From assembly GCA_937895315.1 (NCBI GenBank), contig CALAWM010000127.1, positions 1 to 5,561 of the forward strand: 5,561 nucleotides of DNA, given 5' to 3'. The notes under the pieces were generated by a model. The model made no database searches, had not been told where the DNA came from, and saw only the letters and a program-made list of their open reading frames with translations. This document shows, one piece after another, positions 1 through 3,872 of the stretch (positions are counted from its first letter, which is position 1; the number at the start of each line of letters is the position of its first letter). Source of the stretch: an uncultured Caryophanales bacterium (GTDB lineage: Bacteria > Bacillota_I > Bacilli_A > RFN20 > CAG-826). Made by a program: the position numbers and the translations under genes.

Positions 1-648
1 CGGGCATTAAGTTCAGCGGGTACTGAAGAAATTAACTTTGACCGTAATTATCCAATTGCCTCGATTCCATTGTTAAAAGACATCCCCTTTATCGGACCAA
101 TCTTCTTTGGCAAAAATGTATATTTAATTACAATCTTTGGCGTCATATTATTCTTTGTTATGGCCATCATTGCTTATAAGACAAAGTTTGGTTTAAGACT
201 AAGAGCGTGTGGTGAAAATCCGCATGCTGCCGATGCCGCCGGGATTAATGTTATTAAAACCCGTTATGCTGGCGTCCTTATAAGCGGGCTTCTCGCTGGT
301 TTAAGTGGCGTTATGCTTATTGTTCCGACTACCATTAGTTTTAACGCGAATGTGTATGGTTTTGGCTTCCTCGCGCTTGCGGTATTAATAAGCGGCCAAT
401 GGAAACCGGGCCGAGTCTTAATCTTTGCGATTTTCTTTGGTTTATTACGCGGACTATCAAGCGGGATTGCTTATGTGCAAGCCGATGTCGTCAATATTAA
501 ATTCCTTAGTGACTTCCTCGCTAAACTTCCTACCGATATCTTAGAAATGTTACCGTATGTCTTTACCCTCTTTGTCTTAGCGATTACTTCGCTCAAATCA
601 AGAGCCCCCAAAGCCTCAGGGGAACCCTACGATCAAGGCAAACGTTAA
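1..648 (+). CDS. ABC transporter permease, BPD_transp_2 family (probable nucleoside uptake), 5' end missing
   Basis: The frame is open from base 1 to the TAA at 646-648, giving 215 visible residues. The gene begins upstream of the window, and an internal TTG at 70 is not a credible start because coding continues through it. Hydrophobic membrane segments lie at about visible residues 40-59, 88-108, 120-145 and 185-203. Between the first two is a polar loop with the pattern GLRLRACGENPHAADAAGI, the cytoplasmic coupling loop typical of BPD_transp_2 permeases. The motif ALAVLISGQWKPGR resembles the second permease (NupQ/YufQ type) of BmpA-dependent nucleoside ABC importers. In that family this gene usually closes an operon of lipoprotein, ATPase and two permeases, which fits its position before a tRNA unit with its own promoter. 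The tail (SLKSRAPKASGEPYDQGKR) is basic and cytoplasmic. The nucleoside substrate is inferred; ribose-type sugar permeases are related. Confidence 0.88.
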   Translation, partial: RALSSAGTEEINFDRNYPIASIPLLKDIPFIGPIFFGKNVYLITIFGVILFFVMAIIAYKTKFGLRLRACGENPHAADAAGINVIKTRYAGVLISGLLAGLSGVMLIVPTTISFNANVYGFGFLALAVLISGQWKPGRVLIFAIFFGLLRGLSSGIAYVQADVVNIKFLSDFLAKLPTDILEMLPYVFTLFVLAITSLKSRAPKASGEPYDQGKR

Positions 649-660
649 ACCCTTAAATAA

Positions 661-720
661 TTTAGATATTATCGTGATAAAACACTTGCAAAAATGTCTT
701 TTATGGCTATAATATCTAAA
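661..720. repeat. 12-bp perfect inverted repeat spanning the tRNA-Arg promoter
   Basis: TTTAGATATTAT at 661-672 is the exact reverse complement of ATAATATCTAAA at 709-720. The right arm covers most of the -10 box of the tRNA-Arg promoter, and the -35 box lies in the 36-nt centre. No U-tract follows, so it is not a normal terminator for the permease mRNA. It could be an operator with two half-sites, a 3'-end protective stem on the permease transcript, or chance in AT-rich DNA. Confidence 0.6.
686..713 (+). promoter_or_regulatory. Promoter of tRNA-Arg
   Basis: A -35 box TTGCAA (686-691), a 16-nt spacer and a perfect -10 box TATAAT (708-713) predict a start near 720, about six bases before the mature tRNA end. 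Confidence 0.75.
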
Positions 721-725
721 GTGAT

Positions 726-802
726 GCGGTCATAGCTCAACTGGATAGAGTATCAGACTACGAATCTGAGGGTTGGGAGTTCGAGTCTTCCTGACCGCGC
801 CA
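726..802 (+). tRNA. tRNA-Arg(ACG)
   Basis: The 77-nt cloverleaf has acceptor strands GCGGTCA (726-732) and TGACCGC (792-798), discriminator G799 and encoded CCA (800-802). The anticodon stem TCAGA/TCTGA closes the loop CTACGAA with anticodon ACG at 760-762. The T-loop is TTCGAGT. The A34 anticodon is normally edited to inosine by TadA to read CGN arginine codons. The gene stands alone between its own promoter and terminator. Confidence 0.96.
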
Positions 803-855
803 TTATAAAAAGTGCTCCAAAACGGAGCCTTTTTTATTTTTAGAGGGCGCGGTCA
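792..855. repeat. 10-bp inverted repeat copying the tRNA-Arg 3' end around the terminator
   Basis: TGACCGCGCC (792-801, the acceptor 3' strand plus part of CCA) recurs as its exact reverse complement GGCGCGGTCA at 846-855, beyond the terminator. The inner seven bases GCGGTCA (849-855) are also identical to the tRNA's own 5' acceptor strand. The arms and the terminator between them form one long dyad. Confidence 0.65.
814..839 (+). terminator. Intrinsic terminator of tRNA-Arg
   Basis: The stem GCTCC (814-818) / GGAGC (824-828) with loop AAAAC is followed by C and a T-rich run from 830. An A-run upstream (807-811) can extend the stem, so it might also act in the reverse direction. Confidence 0.8.
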
Positions 856-882
856 CTGAATTGAAAAATATATTACTAATAC

Positions 883-912
883 TTAACTTTTAAGGGTAAC
901 GCGTGTTATAAT
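883..912 (+). promoter_or_regulatory. Extended -10 promoter of the glycosyltransferase, predicting a leaderless mRNA
   Basis: TGTTATAAT (904-912) is a perfect extended -10. A weak -35, TTAACT (883-888), lies 18 nt upstream. With the usual 6-8 nt from the -10 box to the start, transcription would begin at about 919-920, which is the A of the ATG. No Shine-Dalgarno sequence lies at a usable distance; the nearest purine run, AAGGG near 892, is more than 20 nt away. Confidence 0.7.
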
Positions 913-919
913 TCTACGT

Positions 920-2119
920 ATGAAAGTAACCTTTATGCTCTTTTATTATGAACCCGAAGATCCCACGATAAATTATCTTTATCGCCCGCTTTGGGAACGG
1001 CTCATAAAAGAAGGACATGAAATTAATATTATTACCCCGAATCCAACCCGGGGAATAAGTAGTGAAGATCAAGCCAAATACCGGAAAAATAGTGTTGAAG
1101 TAAATGGAAAAATCACTATTTACCGCGTTCGATCTTTTACCTATAAACCCAAAGCATTTACAAAGTTCAATTTATTTAGACGCTATTTAAGTGTGGCCTA
1201 TCGTCTTAGCCAAAAGTTAAAGAAAGTGCCAAGTGATTTAGTGTTTGTTTCCTCAAATCCGCCACTTTTATATAGCCATTTAGTGACTAAATATTGTCAT
1301 CAAAAGAAAATCCCTGTTATTTATAATGTCCAAGATATTTATCCTGACAACGTATTTAAAAAAGATTCTTTTTTCTATCGCTTCTTTGATCGTTACCAAG
1401 TAAAGAGTTTAAAGCATGCCACAGAAGTAATTACTATCAGTGAAACGATGCGCAAAACGCTTTTACGAAAAGGTGATTTTAATGACAAATTAAGTGTCAT
1501 CTATAATTTTGATATTAGTGAAGTTGCCAAAGTAAAATCCACTAAAGTTCCTTATTTTTTTGATCCCTCATTATTTAATGTCGTCTATGCTGGAAATATT
1601 GGTTATGTTCAAGATGTTGATGTTATTTTAGCGGCTGCCAAACTTTTAATGCATGATCCCCATATTGCCTTCCATATCTTTGGCGAAGGGAGTCAAGCCG
1701 AACGGATTGCGAAAAGAATCCGTGAAGAAAACATTGTAAATACGACATACTATCCGCCTCATACTGTTGAAGAAAGTGCCTTACTTTATAAATACGCTGA
1801 CGTTAACTTAATTTCCATCTTACCGGGTATTATTGAAACGGCCTTACCTTTAAAAACGGCAAGTTGTTTAGCGGCGAAAAAACCGATTGTCTTTATTGGA
1901 TTAGAGTTATTTTATCACCATGAAGAATGGGTTAACGAAGTTCCTAATCTTCATACCGTAAATTATCGGAATTATCAAAAACTGGCCGATATTATTAGTA
2001 AGTTAGTCGTTACTAAAAACAAAAAAGAACTAAACTATCCAAGTTTTGAAATATTTGATAAAGCCAACAATATTAATCAATATCTAAAGATAATGAATAA
2101 ATATTTAAAGAAAAAGTAG
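920..2119 (+). CDS. Glycosyltransferase family 4 (GT-B fold), WbuB/EpsD-like
   Basis: This 399-residue protein is of normal length for a GT4 enzyme. Such enzymes transfer a sugar from a nucleotide-sugar donor to a lipid or polysaccharide acceptor at the inner face of the membrane. The N-terminal acceptor-side domain (about 1-200) begins with the strand MKVTFMLFYYEPED and carries PVIYNVQDIYPDNVF (132-146) and ITISETMRKTLL (171-182), typical of the WbuB-type subgroup. The donor domain starts at FNVVYAGNIGYVQDVDVILAA (219-239), followed by FHIFGEGSQAERI (251-263). The nucleotide-binding segment is GIIETALPLKTASCLAAKKPIV (303-324), the family's E/K-rich loop before the [A/G]KP turn. There is no signal peptide or obvious transmembrane helix. 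It stands alone between two tRNA units, so the acceptor and sugar cannot be named; capsule, exopolysaccharide or glycolipid synthesis are all possible. The ATG at 920 begins at the family's first beta strand. It lacks an SD site and sits 7 nt after the -10 box. Confidence 0.9.
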   Translation: MKVTFMLFYYEPEDPTINYLYRPLWERLIKEGHEINIITPNPTRGISSEDQAKYRKNSVEVNGKITIYRVRSFTYKPKAFTKFNLFRRYLSVAYRLSQKLKKVPSDLVFVSSNPPLLYSHLVTKYCHQKKIPVIYNVQDIYPDNVFKKDSFFYRFFDRYQVKSLKHATEVITISETMRKTLLRKGDFNDKLSVIYNFDISEVAKVKSTKVPYFFDPSLFNVVYAGNIGYVQDVDVILAAAKLLMHDPHIAFHIFGEGSQAERIAKRIREENIVNTTYYPPHTVEESALLYKYADVNLISILPGIIETALPLKTASCLAAKKPIVFIGLELFYHHEEWVNEVPNLHTVNYRNYQKLADIISKLVVTKNKKELNYPSFEIFDKANNINQYLKIMNKYLKKK

Positions 2120-2135
2120 ATTTTTGATTAAAAAT

Positions 2136-2165
2136 AATAGTAAAAAAAGGCTATTTTTTCTTATT
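2136..2165 (+). terminator. Weak candidate terminator after the glycosyltransferase
   Basis: AATAG (2136-2140) can pair with CTATT (2151-2155) across a 10-nt A-rich loop, followed by TTTTCTTATT. The stem is short and A/T only, so the call is tentative. It is the only hairpin with a T-run between the stop codon and the tRNA promoter. Confidence 0.35.
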
Positions 2166-2210
2166 CTATGAGTGTTATTAATATCATTAAATGTTTTGTG
2201 TCGTTTCCAC

Positions 2211-2239
2211 TTGATAAATTTAGTGACCTTTGGTAAAAT
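2211..2239 (+). promoter_or_regulatory. Promoter of the five-tRNA operon
   Basis: TTGATA (2211-2216), a 17-nt spacer and an extended -10 TGGTAAAAT (2231-2239) form a strong vegetative promoter. The predicted start is near 2246, just before tRNA-Pro. No other promoter or terminator is evident between the five tRNAs, so they should be co-transcribed. Confidence 0.82.
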
Positions 2240-2249
2240 ACTTGGGCAA

Positions 2250-2326
2250 CGGGATGTAGCGTAGCTTGGTAGCGCGTCTGTTTTGGGAACAGAAGGTCGC
2301 AGGTTCAAATCCTGTCATCCCGACCA
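2250..2326 (+). tRNA. tRNA-Pro(TGG)
   Basis: The 77-nt gene has a fully paired acceptor CGGGATG/CATCCCG, discriminator A2323 and encoded CCA. The anticodon stem TCTGT/ACAGA is perfect, with loop TTTGGGA and anticodon TGG at 2284-2286. It is first in the tRNA operon, and its CCA is separated from tRNA-Ala by six bases. Confidence 0.96.
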
Positions 2327-2332
2327 TTTAAT

Positions 2333-2408
2333 GGGGCCATAGCTCAGCTGGGAGAGCGCTTGCCTTGCACGCATGAGGTCAGGGGTTCGATCCCCCTTGG
2401 CTCCACCA
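2333..2408 (+). tRNA. tRNA-Ala(TGC)
   Basis: The 76-nt gene has acceptor GGGGCCA/TGGCTCC, with the G3-U70 wobble (G2335, T2402) that identifies alanine tRNAs, plus A2405 and encoded CCA. The anticodon is TGC at 2366-2368 in loop CTTGCAC. The anticodon stem CTTGC/GCATG has a U28-U42 mismatch (T2360, T2374) where bacterial tRNA-Ala normally has a pair. The other arms are intact, so it is probably functional. Confidence 0.95.
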
Positions 2409-2435
2409 TTATAAAGGTCTAGTTGTAAATTATGT

Positions 2436-2513
2436 GGCTGAATAGCTCAGTTGGTTCAGAGCGGCTGACTCATACCCAGCAGGTCGGGGGTTCAAATCCC
2501 TCTTCAGCTACCA
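2436..2513 (+). tRNA. tRNA-Met(CAT), elongator type
   Basis: The 78-nt gene has acceptor GGCTGAA/TTCAGCT, a G1-U72 wobble, A2510 and encoded CCA. The anticodon CAT is at 2471-2473. The loop CTCATAC, with C at position 38, matches Bacillus elongator tRNA-Met. It is not the initiator: there is no unpaired 1-72 of the C-A kind and no GGG/CCC run in the anticodon stem. The last anticodon-stem pair is an A31-C39 mismatch (A2468, C2476), leaving four good pairs. Confidence 0.88.
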
Positions 2514-2529
2514 TTTCTAAAATCTTACC

Positions 2530-2605
2530 GGACCCTTAGCTCAATGGTTAGAGCTCCCGGCTCATAACTGGTTGGTTATAGGTTCGAGTCCTATAGGGTC
2601 CACCA
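2530..2605 (+). tRNA. tRNA-Ile2(CAT), reads ATA after lysidine modification
   Basis: The 76-nt gene has acceptor GGACCCT/AGGGTCC, A2602 and encoded CCA. The anticodon is CAT at 2563-2565 in loop CTCATAA. The acceptor GGACC..GGTCC, the GGCTCATAAC core and T-arm TAGGTTCGAGTCCTA match the Bacillus tRNA-Ile2 pattern rather than either methionine tRNA. In that family TilS converts C34 to lysidine so that ATA is read as isoleucine. The outer anticodon-stem pair is a C27-U43 mismatch (C2556, T2572), and 30-40 is a G-U pair. Confidence 0.85.
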
Positions 2606-2609
2606 AGAC

Positions 2610-2700
2610 GGAAGCATACCCAAGTGGTTGAAGGGGTCGGTCTTGAAAACCGATAGGGGATGCGAGTCCCGCCTGAGTTCGAATCTCAGTGCTTCCGCCA
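2610..2700 (+). tRNA. tRNA-Ser(TGA)
   Basis: This 91-nt class II tRNA has a long variable arm, acceptor GGAAGCA/TGCTTCC, discriminator G2697 and encoded CCA. The anticodon stem TCGGT/ACCGA closes loop CTTGAAA with TGA at 2644-2646. It is last in the operon, four bases after tRNA-Ile2 and ten before the terminator stem. Confidence 0.96.
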
Positions 2701-2710
2701 TCTAAAAAAC

Positions 2711-2738
2711 AACGCGCATTAAATGCGTGTTTTTTATT
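2711..2738 (+). terminator. Intrinsic terminator of the tRNA operon
   Basis: A 9-bp stem, AACGCGCAT (2711-2719) with ATGCGTGTT (2723-2731), has one G-T pair and a 3-nt loop TAA. It is followed by a T-run broken by one A. The A-run before it (2704-2709) makes it possibly bidirectional. Confidence 0.88.
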
Positions 2739-2784
2739 TCTCATTAATAGAAATAGTATTTTCATTCTAAAGACGACTATATTG

Positions 2785-2812
2785 TTGACAGTTATTTCAG
2801 AATTGATATAAT
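2785..2812 (+). promoter_or_regulatory. Perfect-consensus promoter of short RNA unit 1
   Basis: TTGACA (2785-2790), a 16-nt spacer and extended -10 TGATATAAT (2804-2812) match consensus in all twelve core bases. The predicted start is about 2819. No coding frame follows before a terminator about 50 nt later. Confidence 0.85.
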
Positions 2813-2818
2813 GAGATT

Positions 2819-2875
2819 GCAAAGGATTCCATTAGAATCCACGCCTGGCTCTCTTACTTACGAGAGCCTTTTTTA
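2819..2875 (+). ncRNA. Predicted short RNA unit 1, about 57 nt, family unknown
   Basis: From a start near 2819 the transcript has about five unpaired bases and then a 6-bp hairpin GGATTC/GAATCC (2824-2829, 2835-2840) with 5-nt loop CATTA. A six-base linker ACGCCT follows. It ends with a 7-bp terminator hairpin GGCTCTC/GAGAGCC (2847-2853, 2862-2868) and a U-run. There is no SD plus start codon inside. The consensus promoter and complete terminator make a discrete transcript likely, but I do not recognise an RNA family. Unit 2, immediately downstream, has the same architecture. Confidence 0.65.
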
Positions 2876-2879
2876 TTTT
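2847..2879 (+). terminator. Intrinsic terminator of short RNA unit 1
   Basis: The stem GGCTCTC/GAGAGCC with an 8-nt loop TTACTTAC is followed by six T, one A and four T. Confidence 0.9.
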
Positions 2880-2915
2880 CTGATCCGCTACTGGTTTTTA
2901 TATTTCTTCCTAGAG

Positions 2916-2943
2916 TTGACAACTATTTTTAAATTGTTATAAT
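2916..2943 (+). promoter_or_regulatory. Perfect-consensus promoter of short RNA unit 2
   Basis: TTGACA (2916-2921), a 16-nt spacer and extended -10 TGTTATAAT (2935-2943). The spacer matches that of unit 1 at ten of sixteen positions, including the blocks TATTT and AATTG, so the two promoters may share an origin. The predicted start is about 2950. Confidence 0.85.
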
Positions 2944-2949
2944 AAATAA

Positions 2950-3012
2950 TATATCAGGGGTTTATTTAACCCCCTAACGATCAAGACCCTTTCTAGGGTC
3001 TCTTTCTTTTTT
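2950..3012 (+). ncRNA. Predicted short RNA unit 2, about 60 nt; alternatively a leader of the Nudix gene
   Basis: The predicted transcript has about six unpaired bases, then a 6-bp hairpin GGGGTT/AACCCC (2957-2962, 2968-2973) with 5-nt loop TATTT. A linker of about 10 nt, CTAACGATCA, follows. It ends in a 7-bp hairpin AGACCCT/AGGGTCT (2984-2990, 2995-3001) with loop TTCT and a pyrimidine/T run. Stem and loop sizes of the first hairpin match unit 1, though the sequences differ. Its terminator ends only 23 nt before the ATG of the Nudix gene at 3037. It could therefore be a free small RNA or a transcription-attenuation leader. I see no known riboswitch motif in it. Confidence 0.6.
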
Positions 3013-3013
3013 T
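2984..3013 (+). terminator. Intrinsic terminator of short RNA unit 2, upstream of a Nudix gene
   Basis: AGACCCT/AGGGTCT forms a 7-bp stem with a UUCU loop, followed by CTTTC and seven T. The hairpin core resembles the tRNA-His terminator at 3674-3695 (AGACC/GGTCT). Confidence 0.88.
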
Positions 3014-3024
3014 ATAGGATAAGG

Positions 3025-3035
3025 TATGATATAAC
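3025..3035 (+). promoter_or_regulatory. Candidate -10 element of the first Nudix gene
   Basis: TATGAT (3025-3030) overlaps an extended-type TGATATAAC (3027-3035). TATGAT would place the start at about 3037, on the ATG itself, again giving a leaderless mRNA. No convincing -35 is present because the region is the T-run of the previous terminator. A purine run AGGATAAGG (3016-3024) lies 12 nt before the ATG, somewhat far for an SD. If it is used, the mRNA must come from read-through of unit 2. Confidence 0.4.
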
Positions 3036-3036
3036 T

Positions 3037-3567
3037 ATGCGAATTATTAAGAGTTTAAAAGATGATCAATATCCAAAAGCCCAAGTATATAACCCGCGTA
3101 TTGCTGCGCGTGGTGCATGCATCAATGATCAAGGTGAAGTTGCCCTTACTCATCTTTTAAAAGATGATAAATTTGGTCATCGTGATTACTATGAATTACC
3201 GGGCGGAGGAAAAAGGCTTGGGGAAACAGTATTAGGAAGTGCCATCCGGGAAATGAAAGAAGAACTTGGCGTTGATGTAATACTCCTTGATAAATTAGGA
3301 ATTATTCATGATTTCTATAATCTAATAAATCAAGAAAACTATTCTTATTATTATCTATTTAAAGTGACTATGATCGGTGAAAATCATCTTGAACCACGAG
3401 AAGCAGGTTTAATCGATAAAATCGTCTGGGTTCCCCTTCAAGAAGCGATTAGAATATTTGAAACGCAAACAAAGATAAAAGGGGTCGGACTCCTAGTGGC
3501 GAGAAGAGAATTACCAATCCTCAAACTTGCAGCGAAATCCTTTGACAAATACACCTCAAGCAAGTAA
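3037..3567 (+). CDS. Nudix hydrolase (first of two)
   Basis: The protein is 176 residues. The Nudix signature GX5EX7REUXEEXGU is complete: G57, E63, R71, E72, E75, E76 and G78, within LPGGGKRLGETVLGSAIREM and onward. The glutamates bind the catalytic Mg2+. The fold begins near residue 20 (RIAARGACINDQGEVALTHL), and the last 35 residues form helices after KIVWVPLQEAIRIF. Nudix enzymes hydrolyse a nucleoside diphosphate linked to another group; ADP-ribose, sugar nucleotides, dNTPs or capped RNA are all possible, and nothing here fixes the substrate. The ATG at 3037 is the only plausible start, but it lacks a well-placed SD. The 3' end carries the tRNA-His promoter: codons for F-D-K hold the -35, and the TAA stop is part of the -10. 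It shares little with the second Nudix protein beyond the signature. Confidence 0.92.
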   Translation: MRIIKSLKDDQYPKAQVYNPRIAARGACINDQGEVALTHLLKDDKFGHRDYYELPGGGKRLGETVLGSAIREMKEELGVDVILLDKLGIIHDFYNLINQENYSYYYLFKVTMIGENHLEPREAGLIDKIVWVPLQEAIRIFETQTKIKGVGLLVARRELPILKLAAKSFDKYTSSK

Positions 3568-3570
3568 AAT
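3542..3570 (+). promoter_or_regulatory. tRNA-His promoter embedded in the end of the Nudix gene
   Basis: A perfect TTGACA (3542-3547) lies within the coding sequence. After a 17-nt spacer, TAAAAT (3565-3570) begins with the gene's own TAA stop codon. The predicted start is about 3577, eight bases before the tRNA. Confidence 0.8.
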
Positions 3571-3584
3571 ACTATTTGCTATAT

Positions 3585-3661
3585 GGCGACCGTGGTGAAG
3601 TGGTTAACACATCTGGCTGTGAACCAGACACTCGAGGGTTCGATTCCCTTCGGTCGCCCCA
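3585..3661 (+). tRNA. tRNA-His(GTG)
   Basis: The 77-nt gene encodes the extra G-1 (G3585) that pairs with C73 (C3658), the hallmark of tRNA-His. The acceptor then continues GCGACCG/CGGTCGC, with encoded CCA at 3659-3661. The anticodon stem TCTGG/CCAGA closes loop CTGTGAA with GTG at 3619-3621. It has its own promoter and terminator. The more AT-rich accessory-looking DNA starts just after it, but I found no second copy of its 3' end in the window that would mark an attachment site. Confidence 0.96.
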
Positions 3662-3667
3662 TTAGAG

Positions 3668-3695
3668 AAAAAAAGACCTTAGGGTCTCTTTTTTT
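3668..3695 (+). terminator. Intrinsic terminator of tRNA-His
   Basis: AGACC (3674-3678) pairs with GGTCT (3683-3687) around loop TTAG. The flanking A-run and T-run extend the stem, and the T-run ends at 3695. Confidence 0.88.
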
Positions 3696-3716
3696 ACGGG
3701 GCGAAGATTTAATGCA

Positions 3717-3778
3717 GATGTTTTAACTATTTATTTTCAAAAAAATAGATCATTCATTAGATAGCACTAGTTAACATC
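3717..3778. repeat. Imperfect inverted repeat in the gap before the second Nudix gene
   Basis: GATGTTTTAACTA (3717-3729) and TAGTTAACATC (3768-3778) are reverse complements except for two extra bases in the left arm. The centre is very AT-rich. The gap 3697-3804 holds no frame or RNA gene that I can support. Confidence 0.5.
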
Positions 3779-3804
3779 AATAGTTTTTCATTGCGATTTA
3801 TTTA

Positions 3805-3832
3805 TTGAAAAAAGAGGTAATTATAGTAGAAT
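3805..3832 (+). promoter_or_regulatory. Promoter of the second Nudix gene
   Basis: TTGAAA (3805-3810), a 16-nt spacer and TAGAAT (3827-3832) predict a start near 3839 and a leader of about 34 nt containing a normal SD site. This contrasts with the leaderless arrangement at 920. Confidence 0.6.
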
Positions 3833-3859
3833 AATATTGACTTTTATTTGGATTATTTT

Positions 3860-3864
3860 GGAGA
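3860..3864 (+). promoter_or_regulatory. Ribosome binding site of the second Nudix gene
   Basis: GGAGA lies eight bases before ATG 3873 and fixes that start. It is one of only two well-placed SD sites in the window. Confidence 0.8.
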
Positions 3865-3872
3865 AAATTTAA

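Noticed and set aside
70..648. Permease gene starting at TTG 70
   Set aside because: Protein-like sequence continues without a stop to base 1 in the same frame, and a BPD_transp_2 permease is much longer. The true start lies outside the window.
2105..2308. Minus-strand frame of 67 codons
   Set aside because: It lies antisense to tRNA-Pro and to the promoter and terminator region, with no SD and no protein-like pattern.
2436..2605. Initiator tRNA-fMet as identity of either CAT tRNA
   Set aside because: Neither has the C-A mismatch at 1-72 or the three G-C pairs next to the anticodon loop. One fits elongator Met and the other Ile2.
2562..2822. Minus-strand frame of 86 codons
   Set aside because: It is antisense to tRNA-Ile2 and tRNA-Ser. 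Segments such as GLEPITNQL are a well-known artefact of translating antisense tRNA sequence.
2819..3012. Units 1 and 2 as a CRISPR array or a known riboswitch
   Set aside because: There are no repeated spacers. The conserved core of preQ1, fluoride, T-box or SAM elements is not visible, and the two hairpin sequences are unrelated.
3585..3661. tRNA-His as a proven phage or element attachment site
   Set aside because: No second copy of its 3' end and no integrase gene occur in the window. It remains only a positional suggestion.
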